Shown piece after piece: positions 47,006-57,200 of a stretch of 64,000 bases of DNA. The notes under the pieces were generated by a model that was given only the letters and a program-made list of their open reading frames with translations, was not told where the DNA came from and searched no databases. The stretch is from Leishmania infantum JPCM5 (Eukaryota; Euglenozoa; Kinetoplastea; Trypanosomatida; Trypanosomatidae). The position numbers and the translations under genes are program-made. The DNA lies in assembly GCF_000002875.2 (NCBI RefSeq), contig NC_009418.2, forward strand, positions 542,130 to 606,129. The letters run 5' to 3'. Each line of letters starts with the position of its first letter. The first letter of the stretch is position 1.

Positions 47006-47029
47006 CGTATATGTACGTATACATATACG
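47006..47029. repeat. 24-bp inverted repeat
   Basis: The arms cgtatatgta (47006-47015) and tacatatacg (47020-47029) are perfect reverse complements around the 4-base centre at 47016-47019. AT-rich alternating purine-pyrimidine sequence of this sort can form a cruciform, but it also arises easily by chance in microsatellite-rich spacers. Confidence 0.75.
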
Positions 47030-47316
47030 TATGGTAGAGTAGATGAAATGCGTCGGATGGGCGATGGGGTCGCATGCCAGATGGGAAAGCGGAAGCGGAA
47101 CAGAATGCCGAATAGGACGTGCATGTGCACGCGTGTGTACCTTGTTTCCATCCACGAACCACGTCGCAGCTGTGGCGGCAACAGGGAGTCATCACTCTTC
47201 GCTGATGGCTGCGCGCCACCCGATGAAGTGTAGCTGAGAATATTGAATGCAAGAGAAGCCTTCCGCATCTACCCTGCGCCTCCTCCTTCTGGCCATCATT
47301 CTCCATACCCCCCGTC

Positions 47317-47353
47317 CACACACACACACACACACACGCGCGCGCGCACGCGC
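47317..47353. repeat. (CA)n-(CG)n compound microsatellite
   Basis: About ten CA units run directly into alternating CG with one A interruption. The whole tract is alternating purine-pyrimidine and so a Z-DNA candidate. It lies in the spacer about 0.5 kb upstream of the coiled-coil gene's start. Confidence 0.85.
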
Positions 47354-48900
47354 ACCGGGGTACGTCTCGGCGCGTGACGCACTCGGTGATCAACTCCGAT
47401 GACAACCCTACATGACGGTATGCAACGTTTCTTCTTTTTTTGTTATTGTTTGGTCTTCCGTTTCAAAGTTTTCTCCACTGCCCAGCGTTGGGCGAGGGAG
47501 AGCCGCCAAGGGTGCAAAAAAAAAGGACACGCCGCGCACTTCTACAGCGACACGTATTTTAGACGCACTGGGGCCAGCGCCGACCGCCATTTGTGGAAGC
47601 GACGCATCACAACACGCAGACAACACGAGCAACAACCAAAGAGAGCACACACACACACACATAAAGCAAAAAGAATGAGCGGCGCACATGACACAAGCGC
47701 ACGCTCACACACGCATAGAGACCCATGCACAAGTCTGAACGGCACCACAGATAAAGGAAAAGGGGAGAAGAGGATGCGAGCGGCACTGTGCGCCATCGAC
47801 AGGGCACCTAGCGCTGCCAGCGGGTGTTGGTGGAGAAATGCCACATCAAGGAGGTTTCTGACAACTTCAACTCAACGAGTCGACAGAACCAAAAAAAAAC
47901 AGAAAGAAGCAAAACGAAAGCACTGCTTGAGAGAGAGCCAGTCGCACAGACGGACATGCACAGAGGGAAGAGAGGCGCGCGAGCCACATAGGTGAGAGTG
48001 AAACGAACGCAAAAGATCTGGCGAGCAAGCGCGCACATACAGATGAACAGACACGCACCGTCGTCTCACTTGCCTCGTGTGCGTACTTGTCCACATGGCG
48101 GGCGCTCCAAGAGAGAGAGGGGGAGGGGAGGAGAAGGGTGGAAGGGAACACTTCGTGACACACACGTACGAGCGTGACGGGAAAGGCAGGTAGGCGGCTG
48201 CGAATGCCGCTCACGTTGTTTTCTTTACTCTTGCTGACGAAGATGGAAACGTCCACGGCCGTCAGCAGTGAGGTAAAAACATACGCGCCGAAAGAAAGAA
48301 GACATGCCAAGGAAAGAGACGTCGAAGAAGCCTCGATCAGCAACCCATTAGTAGGTAACGGAGCCGTCCAAGTACGCACGAATACTGTAACACACACACA
48401 CACACGTACAGACTGTTTCTCCTTGCCATACAGGAACGCATGTATGGGATGGATGGAGCATGTAGTCTGCCAGGTAAGCAGAGCACAAACAAAACAAACG
48501 ACAAAAGGAGCATTAGCACATAGAGGGTCAACACACAACACAACGCACACGCCCGTGCTGCCGCCAGTGCCAGCATTTACGAAAAAAAAACAGAAACAAA
48601 CAATGTACGCGCTCTATTACACACGCTCCATTTTTTTTCTTGAAACGTTAAGGGCCATGCAGTACATCTATGAAAATGCACACGCGTCGCAGAGCAGATA
48701 GGTGCTCGTCGGGTGGAGGGATGGCGATGCGATTTTCTCTGCTTCGCTGCTATTCACACATTTTTTTTTGTCTTTTGCTTCCCGAGCTCGTCGTTGACGG
48801 AGAGAGAGACCGCGCGACAACTCCGCGTTGCACCCGCCGAGAGCCCCTCTGCCCATTCTTGCTTTCGCCTCACATCTCGCCTTGCGTGACCGCATACAAG

Positions 48901-51255
48901 CTAGTACTCACCCGCATCTTGCACGAGGCAATACAGATGCAGCGGCTTTTTGGGGGCTGGGTGGCCTTTTTCATCAGACGACAACGATTTCCCGTTTGGC
49001 ACGGCCGACCGCAGCCCTGTCGCACTGACGCCGCGGCCGCTGACCGAGGCGTCGTGCTGCCGATCCCGAGACTGATGCATCTCTGCGCCAGAGGACGAGG
49101 AGGACTTGCGCGTCGTACTGATTTCCGCGAGGGAAACGAGGTCGGAAGGGTCCATGTCATCGTGTTCGAGCATGATGGTGATGCGGGTCGAGTAGCGCGG
49201 CACCGTTGGAACCGCCCTCACCGAGTAGGGACTCCACTCCGATTCCGCGCCACAGGCGGACGTGGCCGATGGGCCAGGTGCACACGTGCCGATCCACGCC
49301 TCGCGACGCGGCACGCAGCTCGCGCACACCGTCAGCAGCGGCTTCACCGTGTAGGGAGAGGTGAGGAAGCCAGGCTGCTCCGGCGCCGGCGCGTCGTCGG
49401 CGGCTTGCGTGACCACCTCACTACTGTACATGGATGGGTCGGGCATCTCGAAAGGCGGGACCGTGTTGTCGCCGTCGTCTTCCTCCCCTTCAGCGGTGAG
49501 CCAACTGGCGCTGCTGTCGCTGTCGGAGCTGCCCGAGTCGGCGCCGCGCCGGTCTTGCGGCATGCTGCGCACAATGGCGCGCAGGACGGAGGCAATGCTC
49601 TTGCACCACCCGCTGCCCATCGCCACTGTCAAGTCGGTCTGGTGGGGATCGTGGAAGCGCACCCGCGTGATGGCGTGATAGTGAGCAGGCACCAGGTAGC
49701 GGGCTTGCGTCTCCTCGGCGCGGCGCACCGCCTCTTTTTTCCACGCCTGCAAAGCGAGAATGCGCTCCACAGGGGAAAGCGCCGGCAGTGGCGGGGTGGG
49801 CGGCGCTGAAGTGGAGGCAGGGGCTGTAAAAGGGTTTGCCGCACGAGCACTACCACGGCGCCGTCCGCGGCGCCCGCGCGTCTTGCCCTCGCGCTGCGTG
49901 GATGCCGTCGTTTCGCCGGATGGTACAGCTGGTGCATCGACGCTTTCGCTCTTGTCTGCATCTGTTACGGCAGGCAGTTGGAGGTGCAGCGGTGGTACCA
50001 GTTGTTCCATTTCACGCACATGGATGCAGACAGTGTTGGTGGCGAGCTGCTCCGCGCAGAGGCGCTGCCACAGCTCGAGGAACTGCTTTTCAGAAATCGC
50101 AGGAAGCGTGTGCGTGCCAGCAGCGATATGGTCACTGCCGCCACTTTCTTGCCCTGTGCTCGTCGCAGCATTCCGCTGGCTGTGGGCCGCATCTTGCCCA
50201 GGCGCTCTAACGGAGGCGTGCGTCGGCGCCTGTGCACGGTTGAGGTCCTTCACGTACATCTTCAGCGGCCCTTCGCTACGCGGAAGAGTTGTGGAGAGAA
50301 AAGACACGGAGCCGGATACCATGATCAGCTTGGTGATGCTGCACCGCTCCGCGACACGCTGCTCCTCTGTGCGGGGGGTTGTGTCCATCATGTTGTGCGT
50401 GTAGTAGACCGGCTGCGGTGAGCCGAGGAGAGAGGACGGCGTTAGTGCGGCGGTGTGCGCAGCATTGGCAGCGACTGTCACGGTTGGCTCCAAGCCAGCG
50501 GCAGCACTGCCAGCGGCGTCCGAGGATAGGAGCGAACCAGCCGATCCACGCCTTCCGGGCTTCTTTCCCCGCGACGACGTGGTGGCGACGATGATACCGT
50601 CTTCACCAGCGACGAGGGGCGATGCTGGAGGTTCAAGTGGCGGTATGGTGGTCGCGGCATCGTTGGGACCCTTGCGTGACGAGACCGTGGAGGGGGAGGA
50701 GGCCGAGTTGGCCGATGGTGTGCTTGCGCAACGTGTCGCACTGGTGGCAGCTGCTTCCTGCTTTCTCCGTCCTCGCTTGACAGCCTTGGGCCTGCCCGCG
50801 GCGACTTGTCGTGACACGTGACGCGGCACCGACGATGCAGTGCGGATCTCAGTTTCCACGACGGCCTCCGACGACGACGCGGCGAGCGGCAGGGACGCTG
50901 CCGCCGTAACGGTATCTAGCTCAGGCTCCACAACAGCTTCAGCAGCACCATAGTCCGCCGCTGCCTTCTGCCGAGGTTGCTTGCGGCTTGCCTGACCGCT
51001 CGTGCGCGACGATGCTGCAGAAGCGCCGGCGTTGGTGGGCTGGTGTTGTTTGAGGAGGGAAGCCGTCGTGCCGTAGCCACGGCGACCACCCTGTTCTATT
51101 GGAAAGCCCCGGAAGAACGACGACGAGCCCCAGCCCAGAGCGTGGGCGCGTGTGAGTCTATGAAAAGAGTAAATGCCCCGTGACTGCGCGATGGGAGAGG
51201 CGCCGACACCAACACCAAAGTCGACAGCTGCGCGGCGGCAGATAAGCGAGCGCAT
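48901..51255 (-). CDS. hypothetical protein, probably mitochondrial
   Basis: The product is 784 residues and I do not recognise it. Seen: the N-terminus MRSLICRRAAVDFGVGVG is Arg-rich with hydrophobic residues, as in trypanosomatid mitochondrial presequences. Two thirds of the protein is low complexity with basic clusters (KRGRRKQE, GRRGRRRG). More ordered stretches are ITKLIMVSGSVSFLSTT, FLELWQRLCAEQLATNTVCI, YLVPAHYHAITRVRFHDP and YSTRITIMLEHDDMDPSDLV, separated by these inserts. Together they look like one globular beta-rich domain split by several insertions. The basic clusters would suit RNA binding in the mitochondrion, but no named RNA-binding motif is visible. The ATG at 51255 is the first one that leaves a sensible presequence; the longer frame is T/C-driven and starts upstream of the likely acceptor. 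Gene call good, function unknown. Confidence 0.78.
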   Translation of the reverse strand: MRSLICRRAAVDFGVGVGASPIAQSRGIYSFHRLTRAHALGWGSSSFFRGFPIEQGGRRGYGTTASLLKQHQPTNAGASAASSRTSGQASRKQPRQKAAADYGAAEAVVEPELDTVTAAASLPLAASSSEAVVETEIRTASSVPRHVSRQVAAGRPKAVKRGRRKQEAAATSATRCASTPSANSASSPSTVSSRKGPNDAATTIPPLEPPASPLVAGEDGIIVATTSSRGKKPGRRGSAGSLLSSDAAGSAAAGLEPTVTVAANAAHTAALTPSSLLGSPQPVYYTHNMMDTTPRTEEQRVAERCSITKLIMVSGSVSFLSTTLPRSEGPLKMYVKDLNRAQAPTHASVRAPGQDAAHSQRNAATSTGQESGGSDHIAAGTHTLPAISEKQFLELWQRLCAEQLATNTVCIHVREMEQLVPPLHLQLPAVTDADKSESVDAPAVPSGETTASTQREGKTRGRRGRRRGSARAANPFTAPASTSAPPTPPLPALSPVERILALQAWKKEAVRRAEETQARYLVPAHYHAITRVRFHDPHQTDLTVAMGSGWCKSIASVLRAIVRSMPQDRRGADSGSSDSDSSASWLTAEGEEDDGDNTVPPFEMPDPSMYSSEVVTQAADDAPAPEQPGFLTSPYTVKPLLTVCASCVPRREAWIGTCAPGPSATSACGAESEWSPYSVRAVPTVPRYSTRITIMLEHDDMDPSDLVSLAEISTTRKSSSSSGAEMHQSRDRQHDASVSGRGVSATGLRSAVPNGKSLSSDEKGHPAPKKPLHLYCLVQDAGEY

Positions 51256-52668
51256 GAGCACGTGACAGCGCTGATGCAGCTCAGAGAGAGAGAGCCGAAC
51301 CAAAGGAAAAATCGTGGCGTTCCAGGGAAGGAGAGAGTAGACGAAGACGACAAGTCGCCTGATCCGTCCACAGGGAATAACAACGACGACGGCAAACACC
51401 ACGGCGAAGAGGGGGAGAGAGGAGAAACAACCAGACACAACAAGGCGGGTCAAAGAAAGGAACGAAAAACGGACGCAGCAGTGGGCCGAAGGACACGCGC
51501 GCACACACACAAGCACACACAAAACAAAAATAGAGGTGCTTGTATGTGCGGCGGGCAGCTGAAAATGGGGTAACACCCACCGTCACTCACATGCAATTCG
51601 CCTGCTGATGCGAGTGTGTCTGGTGGCGACGAGAGAGCGGTGGGACGAGAGAGAGGGAGAAGCCCTTAAAAAAAAACCGAGCAAACAAAAGAAGAAGCAC
51701 GACAAAGAGATGGCTGTATGCGCGGTCTATGTGTATGTAACAAGGGAGGAGGCGGAGGAAGACGTGAGAAGGCTGGCACGACCAAGAGACGAAAAGGGCA
51801 CACAGAGAAACACAACCCCCCCAAAAAAAAACACAACAAAAACAACAGCAATGGTATTGCACACGAGCACGCACAGACGTGCACACCAGGAAAAAAAAAC
51901 AAGACAAAAAAGCACCGACGCTCACCCCCTCACTGTACTTTTTTTGTCAGAGAGGAGGGAACAGCGACGGGGAAGAGCAAACAAACAGAGCAAAAACGCG
52001 CGAGATCGACGAGGACGTCGGTTCCTTGACAGTGAACAAAAACAATAATAATAAGAAAAGGTGAGGCGAACGGCGTGCCGTACACGAGGCAAACAAGCAA
52101 ACAACAAAAAAAAATCAGCAACAGCAACAGCAGTGGTATATCGTAGCCAAATATGCGAAAACAGGAGAAAAACACTTGACGCGTTTTGTGTGTGGTGCTC
52201 GCTCCTCGAGATCGATGAACCAACAAAACCCAAACAGCGAAAGCAACAACCACAACCACCGCTGGATCTGATAACAGATTTAAGGGCGGGGAGGAGGCAA
52301 GCGGCAAGAGGCAAGGAAAAAAAAGGAGAGGGCGAAGAGGCTGGTCTCAGACAAAGAAGAATGGGAAGCACCGCAGAGAGAGGCGCAAGCCCGGGTCGTG
52401 GCAGAACAGGGGCGAGAACGCTGAAAAGGCAAGGAGGTGACCCTGCGTAAGCGAGCAGCAACGCGTGGGGCAGGCGAGGCTTTCAAAACCGTGACCTGCT
52501 CGAACAGAGAGAAAGAGATCTAGGTGGACGCCCGTCGCTCCGCTACCTCGAATGCGTCTTCTCCTTGTGTTCTTTGACTCTATGAAAGAAAGGGGCACTG
52601 CTGCTCGCATGTTTGAGAGTATGTGAGAGTGCGCATGTGCATGGCGATGCGAATACGGTCGGCAGAGC
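51256..52668. other. intergenic / 3'UTR left of the assembly gap
   Basis: This stretch holds the 5'UTR of the 784-residue gene and sequence up to the gap. A-runs, CA tracts and T-rich stretches dominate. The minus-strand frame that enters from the gap translates to His/Ser/Arg-rich low complexity and is not the missing C-terminus of the Bcs1-like protein. Some sequence is therefore missing in the gap. Confidence 0.55.
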
Positions 52669-52768
52669 NNNNNNNNNNNNNNNNNNNNNNNNNNNNNNNN
52701 NNNNNNNNNNNNNNNNNNNNNNNNNNNNNNNNNNNNNNNNNNNNNNNNNNNNNNNNNNNNNNNNNNNN
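52669..52768. other. assembly gap of 100 N
   Basis: Exactly 100 consecutive N, the conventional placeholder for a gap of unknown size. It removes the C-terminal part of the Bcs1-like ATPase gene. The true length must be greater, since none of the missing ATPase motifs appear on the far side. Confidence 0.99.
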
Positions 52769-53762
52769 TGTCCACGCGAGCCTCGTTCAGCAGCGAAGTC
52801 AGCGACTCGTCGTTGAGGTTGCGGTTCGACAAGTTAAGGAGCGAGATGGAGAGGCGCAGCTCACCGGCCAGCGCCATCACAAAGCTCGTCTTGCCGCACC
52901 CTGGCGGGCCGTGCAGAAGATACCCGCGGCGGTACGGCACGCCCAGCTGCCTGTAAAACGAGCTCGAGTTGAGAAACTTCTTGACGTCAGCGAGGATGAA
53001 CTCCGACATGCCCTCCGGCAGCACAACCGATTCAATGGCGCGCCGCGAACGCGGCCGGGACTGACGAGTCCAGCTGCTCCCACCATTCATGTACACCACC
53101 GTATGATCGCTGTCCTCTTGCTCGGCAAACTGCTGCGCCTCCATCACAATCTTCTGCAGCACCGTGGCCCTCGTACCGATAGTAGTGAACTCCAACGTTT
53201 CAAAAATTTCATCGCTGTAGCCGGGGCTGACGTTGTCGCGCCGCCGCCGCGTCAGCGTCAGTGGGCGGCCCTCGTAGAAGAAGTAGTGCCGCTGATTCGG
53301 GCAAGGGCCAAAGAGGCACTCCGCCTGCGTGCGGTCGCTCGACGAGTGGTCGAAGGATGCTGTTCGGGTCAGCACGGACATCTGCTGCACCTTAAACGAT
53401 TTCTGGCGCGACAACCAGCGCAGCATCCACTCGTAGGCGCTGTCACGGTTCGACACCTCCAGCGAGACGACGAACTTGCGCCGCATGAGGGCTTGAAACA
53501 TTACCGAGGCTTGGCGACCAAAGGCGCCACCAACAGTGAGCACCCATAACCCAGCACCAGCGCTGAAGTACGGATTGCTGAGCAGCGGCCCGATCGTACG
53601 CGCAAGGACGCTGTTGGAGCTGTCCCACCCTGCCGGCAGAAGCCCAGCGAGGTCGATCGGCGGCGACGGCACACCGCTCATGTTCGCTTGACTGAGATGC
53701 GCATCTGCGGCGGAGGCGGCCGGTGCGGCTTCAGTGGCGCTGCCGCTGCCTCGCGAGAACAT
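52769..53762 (-). CDS. BCS1: Bcs1-like mitochondrial AAA ATPase, 3' end lost in gap
   Basis: The visible part is 331 residues from the ATG at 53762. Seen: a hydrophobic segment near 66-83 (FSAGAGLWVLTVGGAFG) followed by basic residues. The BCS1 N-terminal domain comes next (about 85-245, with DSAYEWMLRWLSRQ, and RHYFFYEGRPLTLTRRRR), then an AAA core with GYLLHGPPGCGKTSF, Walker A at 285-292, and SISLLNLSNRNLNDESLTSL. Walker B, the sensor residues and the C-terminal end are missing in the gap. Known: Bcs1 sits in the mitochondrial inner membrane through one N-terminal helix with an internal import signal. It translocates the folded Rieske iron-sulfur protein during assembly of respiratory complex III. 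The usual length is about 420-500 residues, so 100-170 are missing. A pyrimidine-rich region lies upstream of the start. Identification is secure; the truncation reflects the assembly, not biology. Confidence 0.93.
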
Positions 53763-54231
53763 TCTTCAGATCTACCTTTGAGACGTCGAATAGTTTGCGA
53801 AAGCAAGGGACAAAGAAACGCCGGCAGCAACAGAGGAGTGCATGTCAGACACGGAGAGAGCGCGCAGGAGGGGAAAGGGTGGGGTGGCGTGAAAAAGTGC
53901 AGGGCATGATGTGGTAGGCCGTGCGTAAGAGCGGGCGGGGCGCTGAGGCGCCGCAAAACAACTTCGTCCTCACGGGAAAACGCGGGAGAGGGAGGTGCTC
54001 TTGTTGCAATGCGTGCTGCACGGCTTTGGTGCTCGCCGTCACGTGAAGGCTCTCACGCAAGCGTGGCCGTGTGCACGGCGTGTGGTGTAGCTATGACAGA
54101 GATTTCTTCCTCGCGTTTCTCGCTTGCTGCCCTCAGTATCGACAGTCTGTCCATCTTGGAGGCTTTGTGGCTCACGCCGCTGCGACGGCGGTGTGGGGGC
54201 TCGTCTTCGGGGCAAGACCGGCTCCTGCTCA
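53763..54231. other. intergenic spacer
   Basis: The short spacer between the Sfi1-like gene and the Bcs1-like gene. Minus-strand pyrimidine-rich sequence near 53800-53820 (and again around 53850-53880) probably serves splicing of the Bcs1 transcript. No other element is seen. Confidence 0.55.
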
Positions 54232-57200
54232 TCACACAGCTGCGGTTGCCTGGGCGGGGTACCCAGCCTCCAAGATCCGGATGCGCCGAAGCAGCTGCTC
54301 CATCTGACCGAGCAGGCGGTGGGCGGAGTTGGCAGACGCAGAACCCAATCCGAGCGTTGCGCAGTCATTGTTGCCGCGCACATGAGCGCCACTGTGTGAT
54401 TGTCGCGGCTGCGGAGGTGAGGAGTGAGGTGACTCGACAAGGGCGGCGCTGCGGGGCGACCGCAGTGCACACCGAGCGTCGCGCGCGGTGAATAGCGGAG
54501 TCGCTGTGCGTGATCGCCGCGGCCCTGGGCTTTCTGTGTCGCTGCCGCTCAGGTTGCTGTGCCAGTGCTGGTTGGGGGTGCTGGAGGGCGGTGGTGTCCT
54601 CGGACGTGTTGTTCTGCGTGGGGACGCGGAGGTGGAATACGGGGGCTCGGAGAACACAGGTCGAGGTGGTGGCGTCGATCGCGAGCTGCATCCACCGGCT
54701 CGCACACAGGCATCCCGAGAGAAGAGAGGCCGCTGTTGCAGTTGCGTCGCCAGCAATTGTCTCTGCAGAGCAAGGGTGCGTCTTCGAGGCGGGACGGCGA
54801 GCTGCTTACAGAGAACGACTCGCGGGCCGCCATGTGGTGCAGCGAGGGCGGCCGCACAACCTTCTTCATCCCTGCTACCGCGCCATGCGCTTGCTGGTTC
54901 ATGGCGAGCTGCTGCTGCCGCCGAGGTGCTCTGGCGCACGGAAGTTGCGTTGCTGCGGCAAGCTGGGAGCCTCTTCGGCGATCGCACAGATACCACGGAG
55001 CGTGTGGGCGCGCGGCGGGCATACCCCAGGCGACCTCGTCGCGAGCGGCCAGGAGGCACCGGTGGAGACGCTGCAGAGCTCGGAGGGGGTGGTAGCAGTG
55101 ACGTGGTGGCCGGATCAGCGAAGTCCTCGCAGTCTTCCTTGCCGACATCTGCTTCTGAATGGTGCCCGACTCCGGTGCGCCCCGCGATGCTGAACACCGC
55201 CTCACACCCTCTGCCGCTTCTCATCCCTGCGGCGCCGTAGGCGGCGATGGGCAGACCACGCCGTCGGTCCAGGTGGTACCGCCGCAGCACAAAGCCGTGC
55301 GCACGCCAGTGGTAAAAAGTGCGCGCGAGTCGGTTGAGCCGCAAAAAAAGATCTGCATCTGCGTTCATTAACGCTTCTAGAAGTCCTCGACGGCCTGCAG
55401 CGTGCTGCACAGCTCTTCGGCGCCACGTGCGCAGGATTCTTCTCCCGCAAAGTTGCTCGCTGACCTTCAGTGCCAGTTCCTCTTGCGCCTGCCTCACAAT
55501 GAAACACACTTGCATGCGTTGCTGCCACTTGAGAAACAAGGGACGGAGGACGTGGCGGCGTTGCTGCCGCGCCACGCAGGCCCGAATGTGCGTCTCGCGC
55601 CGCCATCGTTGCACCCACCGGGCGAAGCAGACTTCAGCCAGTCGTGCCACTCGAAACGCGCGAAGCCGGTGCTCTTGCTCTCGCCGCAGCTGCCGTTCCA
55701 GCCACTGCGATCGCCAAGTCTGCCACGCTTGTCGAACCAGAGTTCTGTGCGGCTGTCTTGATTCGATGAAGCTTCTCAATCGTGTGGCGATCGCGCATTG
55801 CAGCGCCCACCGCTGCAGTACGCGTTTGAGAAGGATGGTGTTGCGCTGCGACGTGGCGACCCGGGACGTCTGCCGGCGAACACAGGCATCCCTCATGAGC
55901 AACAGAGTCGCGGCGCCATGCTTTCGGGCGCGGTGACGATCGGCGACGCACTCCTGGCGGCGCTCCTGCCACCTTGTCCAGACCTGCCACTTCACTCGGC
56001 GTGCTCCAATCAGCTGATGCTGGATGGCGCGCTGGGCTTGTGAGAAGCGGGTACTACATTCCCAGGCCCGGAGTACGCGATGCCCCGATGTGGAGATGCG
56101 GAACCGCCGCACCAGGGCAGCCGTCTTCCAGCGCCGCAGAAGCGCTCGAAAGTACTGGAGCGCCTTCTGTTCCGTGTAGACGTCGCAACGCGCGACGTCG
56201 CGCATTTCCTTTTCACGCTGCAGCATCGCCGCTAGGCGACACCTCCACTGAGCCCAGCACCGCGCTCTCGTCAACTCCCGCTGCTGTGTCTGTATAAGGC
56301 GGGCTGCCAGAGCTTCGTACAAGCGGCGATCACGCCAATGCAAAAATGCCTGTCGAAGGACGGTGTTTTCGCGCCTCCGCACCATGACGCGGGCCAGCTC
56401 TTCTTGCTTCGCTTCTCGGGCGGAGAGGGCGGGTGCAGAGCTTGCTGCAAGATCGGATGCGGCGGAGAAGCGGCTTGCATCTGCTGAAGGGCCACGCTTC
56501 GAGGACGAGGTCGAGGCTGGGGTGCTGGTAGCTAAAGCGTCCTCAGCGCCGCCTCGTCCCTTTTGCGGAGGGGTCTTTCGTTGACGCTCAGGTTGGTTCT
56601 GGACACATTCCTCATTCAGGGTGCTTGTGTGCTCCTCGACACCCATGTTGCGTGATGGCAATTCTTGCATCGCCAGCTCGCCACGCAATACGCTGTCGAG
56701 TCGGCGTGTCTTTGACGCACTCGCGGCGGCGTCTGCGCGGCCGGTGTACGCGAACACCTCTGCAGCTGACAAGCTTGCACGCTGAGTGTCCTGACTCGGG
56801 ATCGATGGAGGCGGCGCTGTATCATCTGCGATCGTCGATACGTCGGCAGCCAGCACCCCTCTGAAGCCCCGTGCTGGAGGCTCTCCACTACTCCCGCTAT
56901 CGACCTTGTCGATGCGCGGCGTGCCTGCCATTGTCTGCGTGGCAATCGTGTACGACAACGGAGCCGCTTCCAAGGCATCGCCGAGCTCCAAAGGCGATGA
57001 CAGCGCCCCTTCCACCACCTTTCGCACCCCAGCGTAAAGCGGCGCTCTTGTCTGCGGAAGGGGACTGAAGGAGTCCGCTGCCACTGCCGGCGAGTGCGGC
57101 TCTTCCACTCGAGCCGACGCCGCTGCGTAAGAGAGATGTGCTACCACCCGCAAGCCGCGCCGCGCACGCCACCGCTCCAGCGCGCTTCTTAGAAGAGAGG

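Larger units (their letters stand above)
46780..48900. other. intergenic region with short palindrome and CA/CG repeats
   Basis: The spacer between the 784-residue gene and the coiled-coil gene. It contains a short inverted repeat at 47006-47029 (10-bp arms around a 4-base centre), a (CA)n tract at 47317-47337 passing directly into (CG)n to about 47353, and several A-runs. Open frames up to 227 codons are pyrimidine-driven low complexity. No SIDER-like block or RNA gene is recognised. Confidence 0.6.

Noticed and set aside
47867..48550. Minus-strand frame of 227 codons
   Set aside because: Cys/Ser/Leu/Val-rich low complexity from pyrimidine-rich spacer; it crosses a CA microsatellite.
52347..52668. 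Continuation of the Bcs1 frame on the far side of the gap
   Set aside because: The translated sequence is His/Ser/Arg low complexity with no AAA motifs; the frame crosses N bases whose number is only nominal.
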